A DNA stretch of 64,000 bases. Source: Halobacillus sp. Marseille-P3879 (GTDB lineage Bacteria; Bacillota; Bacilli; Bacillales; Halobacillaceae). The notes beneath the pieces are model-generated. The model saw only the letters and a list, made by a program, of their open reading frames with translations, had not been told where the DNA came from and searched no databases. This document shows positions 53,512 through 62,445 of this stretch, one piece after another (within the stretch, counting starts at the first letter, position 1; each line of letters starts with the position of its first letter). The translations under genes and the position numbers were made by a program. Where the stretch lies: positions 558,001-622,000 of the forward strand of contig NZ_OESS01000001.1 in assembly GCF_900240285.1 (NCBI RefSeq), written 5' to 3'.

Positions 53512-53541
53512 TTGAATCCATATCTAAACAAGTTGTACAAT
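53512..53541 (+). promoter_or_regulatory. Candidate promoter of rho with a long leader
   Basis: TTGAAT (53512-53517), 18 bases, TACAAT (53536-53541). It leaves an untranslated leader of about 165 bases before rho, C/A-rich as expected if Rho regulates itself; the rest of this 312-base gap holds only the glpX terminator. Confidence 0.5.
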
Positions 53542-53714
53542 GTATAGTGTTTCTTAGAAGTAAAGTTTAGCGACGTAACCCTCTGCAGACTTCATTTACC
53601 TTCACAAACTATCTTCACGTCTATCAATCCAATCGAAGAATCAACAGGATCGATGTATTGTAGACAGCTCAGGTAAACAATCTACAGGAAAAAATAAATA
53701 AAAGTGGTGATTAT

Positions 53715-55016
53715 GTGTCAGATGTAACAATTTCAAGTTTAGAGACGATGACCTTGAAAAAACTCTACGCTTTAGCTAAGCAATTCAAAGTTTCCTATTA
53801 TGCAAAGCTAACAAAACGGGAGTTGATTTTTGCGATTTTAAAAGCACAGGCAGAGAAAGACGGTTTCTTATTTATGGATGGGATTCTTGAAATCATTTCT
53901 TCAGAAGGATTTGGATTCTTACGACCTATTAACTATTCTCCAAGTGCAGAAGATATTTACATTTCCGCTTCTCAAATTCGTAGATTCGATTTAAGAAATG
54001 GAGATAAAGTTTCAGGAAAAGTCCGCCCGCCTAAAGAAAACGAACGCTATTACGGATTGCTGCATGTCGACGCCGTAAACGGAGACAACCCGGAAACAGC
54101 GAAGGAGCGTGTCCACTTTCCAGCGCTGACTCCGCTGTATCCGGACCGTAAAATGACACTGGAAACGGAAACTAAAAAGCTTTCTACTCGAATTATGGAC
54201 ATTATGGCACCTGTCGGGTACGGGCAGCGTGGATTAATCGTAGCCCCGCCAAAAGCAGGAAAGACAATGCTTTTAAAACAAATGGCCAACAGCATTACAA
54301 CGAACCACCCCGACGCCAAGCTCATTATCTTGCTCGTCGATGAGCGCCCGGAAGAGGTAACGGATATTGAGCGTTCTGTTGCACCGGATGTGGACGTTGT
54401 AAGTTCAACGTTCGACGAAGTGCCGGAAAACCATATTAAAGTTGCTGAACTTGTCCTTGAACGCGCGATGCGATTGGTCGAGCATAAGAGCGACGTGATT
54501 GTGTTAATGGACAGTATCACCCGCCTTGCTCGCGCCTACAACTTAGTCATCCCGCCAAGCGGCCGTACGCTGTCAGGCGGTATTGATCCTGCAGCATTTC
54601 ACCGTCCGAAACGATTCTTCGGAGCGGCTCGTAACATTGAAGAAGGCGGTAGCTTAACCATTTTAGCGACAGCGCTTGTTGATACAGGTTCGCGCATGGA
54701 TGATGTCATTTACGAAGAGTTTAAAGGAACAGGCAACATGGAGCTGCACCTCGACCGCAGTCTGGCCGAGCGCCGTATTTTCCCGGCGATCGATATCGTT
54801 CGCTCAGGAACAAGAAAAGAAGAGCTTCTGCTTCCTAAAGCTGAACTCGATAAGATCTGGGCGATCCGAAAAACGATGTCTGATTCCCACGATTTTGCAG
54901 ATCGTTTTCTCCGCCGCCTGCGTGCGTCGAAGAACAATGAAGAGTTTTTCGAGCTGATGGATCAGGATATGCAGGGAAAACAAAACAAACCGGCAAAGGC
55001 AGGAACTAGAAAATAA
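53715..55016 (+). CDS. rho: Transcription termination factor Rho
   Basis: A 433-residue hexameric RNA-dependent ATPase. The N-terminal Rho-N helix ([11 protein letters not shown]), an OB-fold RNA-binding domain ([20 protein letters not shown]), Walker [15 protein letters not shown] (about residue 178), Walker [17 protein letters not shown] and the Q-loop/R-loop region ([21 protein letters not shown]) are all present. Start GTG 53715 with a GGTG site. The C-terminal tail is basic and Asn/Gln-rich. Confidence 0.97.
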   Translation: MSDVTISSLETMTLKKLYALAKQFKVSYYAKLTKRELIFAILKAQAEKDGFLFMDGILEIISSEGFGFLRPINYSPSAEDIYISASQIRRFDLRNGDKVSGKVRPPKENERYYGLLHVDAVNGDNPETAKERVHFPALTPLYPDRKMTLETETKKLSTRIMDIMAPVGYGQRGLIVAPPKAGKTMLLKQMANSITTNHPDAKLIILLVDERPEEVTDIERSVAPDVDVVSSTFDEVPENHIKVAELVLERAMRLVEHKSDVIVLMDSITRLARAYNLVIPPSGRTLSGGIDPAAFHRPKRFFGAARNIEEGGSLTILATALVDTGSRMDDVIYEEFKGTGNMELHLDRSLAERRIFPAIDIVRSGTRKEELLLPKAELDKIWAIRKTMSDSHDFADRFLRRLRASKNNEEFFELMDQDMQGKQNKPAKAGTRK

Positions 55017-55163
55017 TAATCCGTCTAAGCTGTTGCATTGATAATACAGTGCTGATATAATCTTTCTATGTGAGTTTTAGTAAAAGGTGTAACGACTAAC
55101 CTTCGAAGGCTCTTACAATAACTCTGTTTCAGAATGATTCAGGGCAAAAAGGAGTGGAAGAAC

Positions 55164-55409
55164 ATGAAAGAGGGAATTCATCCAGAATACCGCAAAGTGG
55201 TATTTCTAGACACAAGTTCTGATTTCAAGTTTCTAAGCGGATCTACTAAATCATCTGACGAAACGATTGAGTGGGAAGACGGTAACACGTACCCATTGAT
55301 CCGTGTTGAGATTAGTTCAGAGTCTCATCCGTTCTACACAGGCAAGCAGAAAGCTGACAAAGCTGGCGGCCGTGTTGATCGCTTTAAGAAAAAATATAAC
55401 CTTTCATAA
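55164..55409 (+). CDS. rpmE2: Ribosomal protein L31, type B
   Basis: An 81-residue L31 of type B, the form without zinc-binding CxxC. It starts [18 protein letters not shown] and has the type B signature [19 protein letters not shown] and [10 protein letters not shown]; there is no cysteine in the protein. In B. subtilis the rho-tdk interval holds the zinc-binding type A gene rpmE, and the type B copy is elsewhere under Zur control. ATG 55164 has AAAGGAG upstream; a start 30 bases earlier has none. Confidence 0.93.
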   Translation: MKEGIHPEYRKVVFLDTSSDFKFLSGSTKSSDETIEWEDGNTYPLIRVEISSESHPFYTGKQKADKAGGRVDRFKKKYNLS

Positions 55410-55412
55410 TAA

Positions 55413-55496
55413 TGAATGGCTTCCCCAGCAGGAAGCCATTGCATAATTTTGAACAAAAACAGGCAAATATCAACCCTTTGCCTGTTTTTTGTTAGT
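55413..55496 (+). terminator. Two hairpins behind rpmE2
   Basis: AATGGCTTCC/GGAAGCCATT (55415-55440) is followed by AACAGGCAAA/TTTGCCTGTT with a T6 tail (55459-55491). The second is the stronger terminator. Confidence 0.8.
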
Positions 55497-55741
55497 AAAA
55501 AGAAAAGCAGAGGCGAGCGTTCAGCTTTAATGAGAGGAAGTTCGACTTAATGAGGTGAAGAAGTTCGACTAAATTCACCACATCCTGTGGCAACGTTGAA
55601 CTGACCCACGTCGTGTGGGGCGTGTGCCAACATCGAACGGACCCCATCCTGAGCGCCCAAGCAAAAACCATGCAGTGGCGGTTTATGTCACCTAATAGAG
55701 TTGCTTATGATGCCAAGGCCTGCCTATTGGTGCTAGACAAG
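55496..55741. repeat. Structured intergenic repeat, long variant (relative of 31891-32099)
   Basis: It begins with AAAAAGAAAAGCAGAGGCGAGC and contains the GTTCGAC module, CCACGTCGTGTGGGG, CCATGCAGTGGCGG, TTGCTTATG and the closing GCTAGACAAG, in the same order as the third unit at 31891. Identity is lower, so it is an older copy. This fills the 469-base gap between rpmE2 and tdk, apart from terminators and the tdk leader. Confidence 0.8.
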
Positions 55742-55878
55742 AAAACCGGAGGAAACGGGAGTACTGATCTCTTCCTTCGGTCATAATGAAAAATGATAAA
55801 GTAAACATAGATATCCTTTCAGCAAATAGGCCGGAGAGGATTTTTTAGTGACGTGTGAAGTAGGAGAAGGGAGCGGCA

Positions 55879-56505
55879 GTGAACGTGTATGTAATGAAGC
55901 AAAGTGGTTGGGTAGAAGTCATCTGTGGAAGTATGTTCAGTGGAAAATCAGAGGAACTCATCCGTCGGGTACGACGAGCTACATATGGCAATTTGTCTGT
56001 TCGTGTGTTCAAACCGGCAATTGACAACCGTTACAAAGAGGATTCAATTGTATCCCATAATGGAACCTCTGTCCTTGCCCGCCCGGTCAGCGAGTCATTG
56101 GCGATTCTTCCTGAAGTCGGGGATTCTGTTGACATTGTAGGCATCGATGAAGTGCAGTTTTTTGATGAAAATATTGTTGAAGTTGTTGAGTGTCTGGCTG
56201 ACCGAGGCATTCGGGTGATTGTAGCTGGACTGGATACTGATTTTCGCGGGGAGCCGTTTGGCAAGGTTCCTGAATTGATGGCGCTCAGTGAGAGTGTGAC
56301 GAAACTGAATGCGATCTGTCCGGTTTGTGGTTCGCCTGCAAGCCGGACGCAGCGTCTGATTGACGGGGAGCCTGCTTCTTATGATGATCCGATTATTTTA
56401 GTAGGTGCTTCTGAATCGTACGAGCCCCGCTGCCGTCATCACCACGAAGTTCCTAATAAGCCCAGGCAAGCGCAAGTGAAGGCGCACGCTGAAAGTTATA
56501 AATAA
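55879..56505 (+). CDS. tdk: Thymidine kinase
   Basis: A 208-residue type II thymidine kinase of nucleoside salvage. P-loop [14 protein letters not shown] (about residue 15), catalytic Glu in GIDEVQFFD (about residue 90), the lid and a zinc site of [10 protein letters not shown] plus PRCRHHH. GTG 55879 is five bases after AGGGAG; the in-frame GTG 55885 is equally possible. It lies after rho and L31 as in B. subtilis. Confidence 0.95.
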   Translation: MNVYVMKQSGWVEVICGSMFSGKSEELIRRVRRATYGNLSVRVFKPAIDNRYKEDSIVSHNGTSVLARPVSESLAILPEVGDSVDIVGIDEVQFFDENIVEVVECLADRGIRVIVAGLDTDFRGEPFGKVPELMALSESVTKLNAICPVCGSPASRTQRLIDGEPASYDDPIILVGASESYEPRCRHHHEVPNKPRQAQVKAHAESYK

Positions 56506-56513
56506 GTTCAACG

Positions 56514-56542
56514 CCCGCTTCTTGGAAAAGGAGCGGGTTTGT
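56514..56542 (+). terminator. Terminator of tdk
   Basis: CCCGCT pairs with AGCGGG, with additional weak pairs inside, followed by TTTGTT. Confidence 0.6.
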
Positions 56543-56779
56543 TATATTTACTTAAAGTGTATATCCTTATAGTATAATGGTTCAATATGGGGAATACTCA
56601 TCAACCCAGACTGCTCCACTCCAGGATCACAGCCAGAGGGCTCACCCATTCGCCTTCAGAAGTGTCCAGGCTGTATATTCAGGGGATAGAAAAAGAGAAG
56701 TTGGATGAATGATGTTTAGAGTATGTCCATTTATGTGAAAATATAAGAAATACACAATCTGGGCGATGGAGGAATCAAG

Positions 56780-57640
56780 ATGCAGACGAAGAATGCGAAT
56801 TCGAATCAGTCCAAAGGGTGTCGGAATGAATATGACGCCTTAAAGAAGGTGCTCGTTAGTAAACCTGAGCACATGAAAATAACAGAAGTGATCAATGAAA
56901 CGCAGAAGCATTACGAGAGTGAAAACATTAATGTAGACCGGGCAATGGAACAGCACAGGCAATTCGTGAAAGTGCTTGAGAGCAATAACATCGAGGTGGA
57001 ATACTTACCAGTCCGTCCTAAATTAAACGAGCAGGTCTTTACAAGAGATATTGGTTTTTGTATTGGAGATCAAGTATTTGTTGCCTCTCTGGAAAGTGAA
57101 CTCCGCCAGGAAGAAGTCAACCCGCTGCTTGATTTTCTAGAAAAGGAGAACCTCTCTTTCACCCGTTTATTCGGCCCTTCGATCGAAGGCGGGGATGTGA
57201 TTATTAATCATGGAACGATTTATGTCGGAATCAGCGGCCGTACGACGATGGCGGCAGTGGAGCATTTACAAAAAGCGCTTCCTGCCTATGAAGTTGTACC
57301 GATTAAGCTGAGGGAGGATATATTACATCTGGACTGTGCATTCAACATTTTAGATGAACATACAGCGCTCATTCATTCCCCTGCGCTCGAAGCAAACGAC
57401 GCGAAACGGTTAAAGCAAAGCTTTGACTGTATTGAGGTGGATGAGACTGAACAATTTTACTTGGGAACAAATGTGTTATCCATCGGCCAAAGGCTTGTGA
57501 TCAGCCTTCCACAGAATACAAACGTCAATCAAAAACTGAAGGATGCCGGCTTTATTGTTATAGAAGTGGATCTATCGGAAATTATTAAATCCGGTGGAGC
57601 GTTCCGCTGTTGTACACTCCCGATTGCGCGAAAATCATAA
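56780..57640 (+). CDS. Amidinotransferase/dimethylarginine dimethylaminohydrolase family protein
   Basis: A 286-residue guanidino-group-modifying enzyme of the ADI/DDAH fold (YkgA-like). Conserved residues: FTRDIGF (about residue 90), the EGGDVI motif (about 135), the His in HLDCAF (about 183) and the catalytic Cys in GGAFRCCTLP near the C-terminus. Likely reactions are hydrolysis of arginine or methylarginine to citrulline; the choice cannot be read from sequence. Two promoter-like elements and an unassigned 275-base gap precede it. It has a weak GGAGG site. Confidence 0.82.
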   Translation: MQTKNANSNQSKGCRNEYDALKKVLVSKPEHMKITEVINETQKHYESENINVDRAMEQHRQFVKVLESNNIEVEYLPVRPKLNEQVFTRDIGFCIGDQVFVASLESELRQEEVNPLLDFLEKENLSFTRLFGPSIEGGDVIINHGTIYVGISGRTTMAAVEHLQKALPAYEVVPIKLREDILHLDCAFNILDEHTALIHSPALEANDAKRLKQSFDCIEVDETEQFYLGTNVLSIGQRLVISLPQNTNVNQKLKDAGFIVIEVDLSEIIKSGGAFRCCTLPIARKS

Positions 57641-57648
57641 TGCGTGAA

Positions 57649-57677
57649 GCATAATCACCTTCTCCTCGGTCAAACTA
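57649..57677 (+). promoter_or_regulatory. Candidate forespore (sigma-G type) promoter
   Basis: GCATA (57649-57653), 17 bases, CAAACTA (57671-57677) matches the sigma-G pattern GHATR / CATNNTA with one mismatch. It is 25 bases before the sporulation lipoprotein gene. Confidence 0.45.
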
Positions 57678-57701
57678 GAGAAAAAGAGAAGAGGTGAAAT
57701 T

Positions 57702-58097
57702 ATGTTTCGAGCAGCAGTAGTACTATTAATTATATTTGCCGCAGGCTGCGGTCAAAATCTCGATGAGTCTCAAGGCCATACAAACCGGCAGGACATTATG
57801 AATATGGGTTTGGAAGATGAACCGAACACAACACCAACGAATCCGCGTTCGATTGAACGAGTAGGAGAGACGTGGGGCGTTAAAGAGGATCGCCAGCAAA
57901 TCAAGGAAGCGGCTCAGACGATTCCCGGCGTGGACGTAGAGCGCATCATTATAGATGCAGATAATGCACGGGTTACCGTTCGTCTTATGGAGGACCTTAA
58001 TGAAGAAGACCTCGAACGCTTAACAGACAATATCGAACAGCGTGTCTCAAATGCCGTACCTGAGTATAACGTCCGGGTAAAAGTGAAGTCTGAGTAA
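57702..58097 (+). CDS. YhcN/YlaJ-type sporulation lipoprotein
   Basis: A 131-residue lipoprotein. The signal peptide ends in a lipobox FAAGCG (lipid-modified Cys16). After a flexible linker, residues 60-130 form the YhcN/YlaJ alpha-beta domain (EAAQTIPGVDVERIIIDADNARVTVRL, ending VKVKSE). Homologues are found in the spore and in the forespore membrane. A sigma-G-like promoter lies just upstream. It is followed by prfA after 76 bases. Confidence 0.8.
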   Translation: MFRAAVVLLIIFAAGCGQNLDESQGHTNRQDIMNMGLEDEPNTTPTNPRSIERVGETWGVKEDRQQIKEAAQTIPGVDVERIIIDADNARVTVRLMEDLNEEDLERLTDNIEQRVSNAVPEYNVRVKVKSE

Positions 58098-58173
58098 GAA
58101 TCGGCAGATTTGGTTGTAACCGCAACCTCTCTATAATATAATTGTACTGTTATGGAGAAAGAGGTGCATACCA

Positions 58174-59244
58174 TTGATCGAACGTTTACAAACCTTAGAG
58201 GACCGCTATGAGAAGCTCAATGAACTTTTAAGCGATCCAGAAGTGATATCTGATACAAACAAACTGCGTGAGTATTCAAAAGAGCAGGCAGGATTAGAAG
58301 AGACTGTTACAGCTTACCGTGAGTATAAAGAAGTAGCCGAACAGCTTGACGATGCAAAAGCGATGCTTGGCGACAGCATGGATGACGACATGGAAGAAAT
58401 GGTAAAAGAAGAAATCAGTGAGCTTTCCGACCGTCAAAAAGAACTGGAAGAACGCTTGAAGATTCTAATGCTTCCTAGTGATCCAAATGACGACAAAAAC
58501 GTAATTATGGAAATTCGCGGAGCAGCAGGCGGTGACGAAGCTGCCTTGTTTGCCGGTGACTTATACCGGATGTACGCGAGATACGCCGAATCTCAAGGCT
58601 GGAAGACCGAAGTCATTGAATCCACGGCGAATGAAGTCGGCGGATACAAAGAGATTATCTTTATGGTCCAGGGAGACCGTGCGTATTCTAAAATGAAGTT
58701 TGAGAACGGAGCCCACCGTGTTCAGCGTGTGCCGGAAACGGAATCAGGCGGCCGTATTCATACTTCAACGGCCACGGTAGCTGTTCTGCCTGAAGCGGAA
58801 GAAGTCGAAGTCGAAGTACACGATAAAGACATCCGCGTAGATACCTTTGCTTCGAGCGGACCGGGTGGACAAAGTGTAAACACGACGATGTCTGCCGTTC
58901 GTCTGACGCATGAACCGACGGGTATTGTCGTGTCCTGTCAGGATGAGAAGTCTCAAATTAAGAACAAAGACAAAGCGATGAAGGTGCTCCGTGCAAGGAT
59001 TTATGACAAGTTTCAGCAGGAAGAACAGGCGAAATACGATGAAAACCGTAAGTCGGCTGTAGGAACAGGCGATCGATCTGAACGTATCCGCACATACAAC
59101 TTCCCGCAGACTCGTGTGACGGATCACCGTATCGGATTAACTCTGCAGAAACTCGACCAGATTTTACAAGGAAACTTGGATCAAATTCTGGATGCTCTTC
59201 TAATTGAAGAACAAACGAAAAAACTAGAGTCTATTGGTGAGTAA
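58174..59244 (+). CDS. prfA: Peptide chain release factor 1
   Basis: A 356-residue release factor that reads UAA and UAG and releases the peptide. The GGQ loop is in [20 protein letters not shown] (about residue 230), and the codon-recognition PxT-type helix region lies near [18 protein letters not shown]. Translation starts at TTG 58174 behind AAAGAGGTG; the same non-ATG start is common for prfA in Bacillus. The stop overlaps the start of prmC, which methylates the Gln of the GGQ motif. Confidence 0.95.
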   Translation: MIERLQTLEDRYEKLNELLSDPEVISDTNKLREYSKEQAGLEETVTAYREYKEVAEQLDDAKAMLGDSMDDDMEEMVKEEISELSDRQKELEERLKILMLPSDPNDDKNVIMEIRGAAGGDEAALFAGDLYRMYARYAESQGWKTEVIESTANEVGGYKEIIFMVQGDRAYSKMKFENGAHRVQRVPETESGGRIHTSTATVAVLPEAEEVEVEVHDKDIRVDTFASSGPGGQSVNTTMSAVRLTHEPTGIVVSCQDEKSQIKNKDKAMKVLRARIYDKFQQEEQAKYDENRKSAVGTGDRSERIRTYNFPQTRVTDHRIGLTLQKLDQILQGNLDQILDALLIEEQTKKLESIGE

Positions 59245-60086
59245 TGATGAAACAAACGACGATTGAGGAAGCCCGCCGCTGGGCTTCTCTTTTTTTGAAA
59301 CAGCATAACCGGGAAACTCGTGTGGCTGATCTGTTGCTTGAAGACTTGCTCGATCTTAATCTGGCGATGTTGATGGCCTATGAACGGGACCCTTTTCCGC
59401 AAGACAAGCTCCAACTTTACAAGCAGCACGTCAGGGAGCATGCAGAAACAGGCATTCCTGTTCAACATTTAATCGGCGAGGCTGATTTTTATGGGCGGCG
59501 CTTTTGTGTAAATGAGCATGTACTCATCCCGCGGCCCGAAACGGAAGAGCTGATTGAAGGCGTGCGCAAGCGTCTGCTCCCGTCCGATCAAGTGCTCGCT
59601 GATATCGGAACGGGAAGCGGCATTATCGCAATTACCCTGCAGCTCGAAACCAATCGGCGTACCCTTGCCACGGACATTTCCAAGCAGGCTGTTGCTACAG
59701 CAAAAACGAATGCCGATAAGAATGAGGCGGCTATCGAATGGTTCTGCGGCGACTTTCTTCAGCCGCTGCAAACAGAAACCATTGACGTACTGATTTCCAA
59801 TCCCCCTTACATCGCCCGCGATGAGCCGCTGGCGGATACGGTGAAAAATTTTGATCCTGAACTTGCGTTATTTGCTGATAACGATGGACTCGCAGCCTAT
59901 GAAGCCATCGTTCGTCAAATCGCAGCCCGAACCCAGAAGCCGAGATTGATCGCTCTTGAGATCGGGCATCAGCAGGGACAGGCCGTCAAACACATGATAC
60001 ACAGCCAGCTCGTAAACTATCACGTCACTATCGAACAAGACATTAATCAGAAAGACCGAATGATTTTTGCAATATTAGATTCATAG
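59244..60086 (+). CDS. prmC: Release factor glutamine methyltransferase PrmC
   Basis: A 280-residue SAM-dependent methyltransferase modifying the GGQ glutamine of release factors. A helical N-terminal domain (about 1-75) is followed by DIGTGSGIIAITLQ (SAM motif I, about residue 118) and the catalytic NPPYIARDEP (about residue 188). It overlaps the prfA stop (TAATG), so the pair is translationally coupled. A second ATG three bases on is an equally possible start. Confidence 0.93.
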   Translation: MMKQTTIEEARRWASLFLKQHNRETRVADLLLEDLLDLNLAMLMAYERDPFPQDKLQLYKQHVREHAETGIPVQHLIGEADFYGRRFCVNEHVLIPRPETEELIEGVRKRLLPSDQVLADIGTGSGIIAITLQLETNRRTLATDISKQAVATAKTNADKNEAAIEWFCGDFLQPLQTETIDVLISNPPYIARDEPLADTVKNFDPELALFADNDGLAAYEAIVRQIAARTQKPRLIALEIGHQQGQAVKHMIHSQLVNYHVTIEQDINQKDRMIFAILDS

Positions 60087-60097
60087 GTTTAAAAAGA

Positions 60098-60142
60098 TTC
60101 CCCCCTGCCCACAATAGTTATCAACAGGGAGGGAATTTTTTT
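60098..60142 (+). promoter_or_regulatory. Terminator-like hairpin covering the spoIIR ribosome binding site
   Basis: ATTCCCCCCTG (60098-60108) pairs with CAGGGAGGGAAT (60126-60137), one bulged base, followed by T7 and the spoIIR ATG at 60143. The right arm AGGGAGGG is the ribosome binding site itself. It should cut readthrough from prmC and mask translation when formed. Confidence 0.65.
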
Positions 60143-60757
60143 ATGAAAAACGCTATTATAATTCTTATTTTATCCACAATATGTTTCACCACCCTAACCT
60201 TTAAAGCTACAGAAGAAAAGGCAGACGGGGCACAATATCAGGTTATTCCAGACGAAGCGATTCGACTGCGGATTCTAGCAGATAACAACGATCAGGAAGC
60301 ACAGCAATTAAAGCGGGAAGTACGCGACGAAGTGAATGCGGAGATTACGGAATGGGTAGAGTCTTTGACCTCAATTGAAGCGGCACGCAGCTTAATACAG
60401 GAGCGTATGGACGAAATCGACCAAATTGTTGCAGAAACGGTTAAAAACTCAGGTGTGGAACAGTCGTATTCGGTAGATTACGATTCGCAGGTGGAATTTC
60501 CAACGAAGCTGTACGGCTCTTATGTTTATCCTGCCGGAGAATACGAAGCTATTTTAATTACATTGGGTGAAGGGGAAGGGGATAACTGGTGGTGCGTGCT
60601 GTTTCCGCCACTGTGCTTTCTTGATTTCTCCAATGGAACGAGCGTAGATGAAGAGGAGCAAGAGAAGTCTGAAGAAACAGATGAAGTGGACGAAACAGAA
60701 GAAGAACAGGAAGTTGAATTCTTCCTCGTAAAAATCTGGAATAATATAATGTCCTAG
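60143..60757 (+). CDS. spoIIR: Stage II sporulation protein R
   Basis: A 204-residue signalling protein made in the forespore and secreted to the intermembrane space, where it triggers processing of pro-sigma-E by SpoIIGA. N-terminal hydrophobic signal (NAIIILILSTICFTTLTF), the conserved IPDEAIRLRILADNNDQEAQ block (about residue 36), and the hallmark GDNWWCVLFPPLCFLDFSNG (about residues 150-170). The C-terminal 35 residues are very acidic, unlike most homologues, then hydrophobic. Confidence 0.93.
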   Translation: MKNAIIILILSTICFTTLTFKATEEKADGAQYQVIPDEAIRLRILADNNDQEAQQLKREVRDEVNAEITEWVESLTSIEAARSLIQERMDEIDQIVAETVKNSGVEQSYSVDYDSQVEFPTKLYGSYVYPAGEYEAILITLGEGEGDNWWCVLFPPLCFLDFSNGTSVDEEEQEKSEETDEVDETEEEQEVEFFLVKIWNNIMS

Positions 60758-60807
60758 CATAACGATCCCCCGCCTTTCATAGAGTAATAGAAGAAAGGTG
60801 GGTGTCT

Positions 60808-61125
60808 ATGTATATAGAACAAATTCAAGCTGGTGAGGAAAGCCGGTATGTGATCAAAAAAGATCGGGAAGAAGTCGGTCGGTTTATTTTAAGTGACCAA
60901 GGGAACGGAGTAAAAAGGTTAAAAAATTTACAAGTAGATGGAAATGTCACTAAAACAGGGATTCTCTATGTTTTTGAACTTATTCAGCAATACATTGAAC
61001 AAGAAAAGATTCCCGAAATACAAGTAAAAAGCCATTCGCAGGAGCTCGATACGCTGCTCCTTCATCAACGGTTTCAACTAAAGGATAAAAAAGATCACCT
61101 GTGGACGTATCACGTGAATTGTTGA
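60808..61125 (+). CDS. Small protein with a GNAT-like C-terminal half, hypothetical
   Basis: A 105-residue soluble protein. The pattern VIKKDREEVGRFILSDQ, then NLQVDGNVTKTGILYVFELIQQYIEQEKIPEIQVKSHSQELDTLL, resembles a truncated acetyltransferase fold, as in the B. subtilis ywlB region between spoIIR and ywlC, but I cannot assign it firmly. ATG 60808 lies behind AAAGGTGGG; the GTG six bases upstream overlaps that site. Confidence 0.55.
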   Translation: MYIEQIQAGEESRYVIKKDREEVGRFILSDQGNGVKRLKNLQVDGNVTKTGILYVFELIQQYIEQEKIPEIQVKSHSQELDTLLLHQRFQLKDKKDHLWTYHVNC

Positions 61126-61267
61126 TAACTCGCCAAGTTATACACATTTTGAGTGGATTCAGTGGATAACTTGTGGATATATAATTTTTCAGCGAACGAA
61201 AAAATCAAGTTCAGCTTATGGATATGTGGATAATTCTGTGGGTAAGTTGAGGATATCCTGTGGGCAA
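61120..61267. other. Cluster of DnaA-box-like sites upstream of ywlC
   Basis: Seven 9-mers within 148 bases match TTATNCACA or its complement with zero to two mismatches: 61120 (TGTTGATAA), 61138 (TTATACACA), 61161 (AGTGGATAA), 61172 (TGTGGATAT), 61225 (TGTGGATAA, perfect), 61237 (TGTGGGTAA) and 61259 (TGTGGGCAA). In B. subtilis a DnaA-box cluster outside oriC is also located at ywlC. The 217-base gap contains no gene. Confidence 0.7.
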
Positions 61268-61342
61268 GGCCTGAATTTGCGATTATGCTCCTTATTCTTC
61301 ATAATAAGAAAGAGAATCGTGTGGATTAAAGGAGTTTAAAGC

Positions 61343-62386
61343 ATGACGATAAAGACGCAACTATGGCAGCGCACCGATGCAAGCGGTGAACTCGATAATG
61401 TAATAAAAGAAGCAGCGGCTCTGTTAAGGAATCAACAGGTCGTTGCTTTTCCTACGGAGACGGTGTATGGATTGGGGGCGGACGCAACGAATGAAGCTGC
61501 CGTCCGGCGGATCTTTGAAGCAAAAGGAAGACCTTCTGATAATCCGCTCATCGTCCACGTCGGCGAGCGTTCTCAGGTGGATGAGCTCGTCACCCGGATT
61601 CCGGACGTGGCAGAGAAACTGATGGACCAGTTCTGGCCAGGTCCTTTAACCCTGGTTCTGCCTAGTAATCATAAGGCAGCTCACAACGTGACCGCCGGCT
61701 TAGATACGGTCGCCATTCGAATGCCGAGCGACCCGATTGCTCTCGCGATTTTAAAAGAAACCGGATTACCGCTGGCAGCTCCGAGTGCAAACCGCTCCGG
61801 GCGGCCGAGCCCGACAGATGCTGAGCATGTGTATCAGGATTTAAATGGACGGATTGCCGGTATTGTAGATGGCGGTCCTACGGGGGTCGGAGTCGAATCG
61901 ACAGTAATCGACTGTACGACGGAAATTCCAATTATCCTTCGTCCCGGCGGAGTAACGAAAGAGGACGTCGAACAGCTGATTCCGCGCGTTATTATTGATC
62001 CTGCACTAGCCGGACAAACGGAACATCAGCCGAAATCTCCCGGTATGAAATATACGCACTATGCCCCGGAATCCCCTCTTTGGCTGATCGAAGGCGATGA
62101 TGAATTCTTTCGTCAGCAGCTGGAGGCACTGAAGGATGAAGGGCAGCGGGTTGCGGTCATCGCAAGTCACGAACTTGCCTCTCAATTGAATCATGAGCAC
62201 GTGACGGCCTGCGGCTCCCGTGAGCATCTGGCTGAAGTAGCAGGTGAACTGTACCGTGCACTCAGACATTACAAAAAAACGGATATCGACGTTATCCTGT
62301 GTGAGTCTTTTCCTGAACACGGGGTCGGCGCAGCGATTATGAATCGTCTGCGCAAGGCTGCCACTCAGAAAATTAAACAGTACTAA
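61343..62386 (+). CDS. ywlC: L-threonylcarbamoyladenylate synthase (YwlC/Sua5)
   Basis: A 347-residue Sua5-type enzyme making threonylcarbamoyl-AMP for the t6A modification of ANN-decoding tRNAs. The YrdC domain (about 10-215) carries FPTETVYGLGADA, KGRPSDNPLIVH, SANRSGRPSPT and VESTVIDC; the C-terminal Sua5 domain (about 225-347) includes SPGMKYTHYAP. Long form, as in B. subtilis. A ribosome binding site AAAGGAG precedes ATG 61343. A DnaA-box cluster lies directly upstream. Confidence 0.94.
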   Translation: MTIKTQLWQRTDASGELDNVIKEAAALLRNQQVVAFPTETVYGLGADATNEAAVRRIFEAKGRPSDNPLIVHVGERSQVDELVTRIPDVAEKLMDQFWPGPLTLVLPSNHKAAHNVTAGLDTVAIRMPSDPIALAILKETGLPLAAPSANRSGRPSPTDAEHVYQDLNGRIAGIVDGGPTGVGVESTVIDCTTEIPIILRPGGVTKEDVEQLIPRVIIDPALAGQTEHQPKSPGMKYTHYAPESPLWLIEGDDEFFRQQLEALKDEGQRVAVIASHELASQLNHEHVTACGSREHLAEVAGELYRALRHYKKTDIDVILCESFPEHGVGAAIMNRLRKAATQKIKQY

Positions 62387-62394
62387 TCATACGT

Positions 62395-62445
62395 CCCCTT
62401 TTCCTCGCATATTTTACAGTAGCATGTCCGAGGAGGGGTTTTTTC
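62395..62445 (+). promoter_or_regulatory. Hairpin covering the mntP ribosome binding site
   Basis: CCCCTTTTCCTCG (62395-62407) pairs with CGAGGAGGGG (62429-62438) around a 21-base loop, followed by T6 and the GTG start at 62446. The ribosome binding site GAGGAGGGG is the right arm. No manganese riboswitch (yybP-ykoY type) is recognisable. Confidence 0.6.

Noticed and set aside
56587-56712. A 41-codon open frame (starting MGNTHQPRLLHS) in the tdk to DDAH-like gap
   Set aside because: No ribosome binding site, no recognisable family, and an alternative frame in the same stretch is also open. The 274-base gap otherwise shows the tdk terminator and a TATAAT-like element near 56571.
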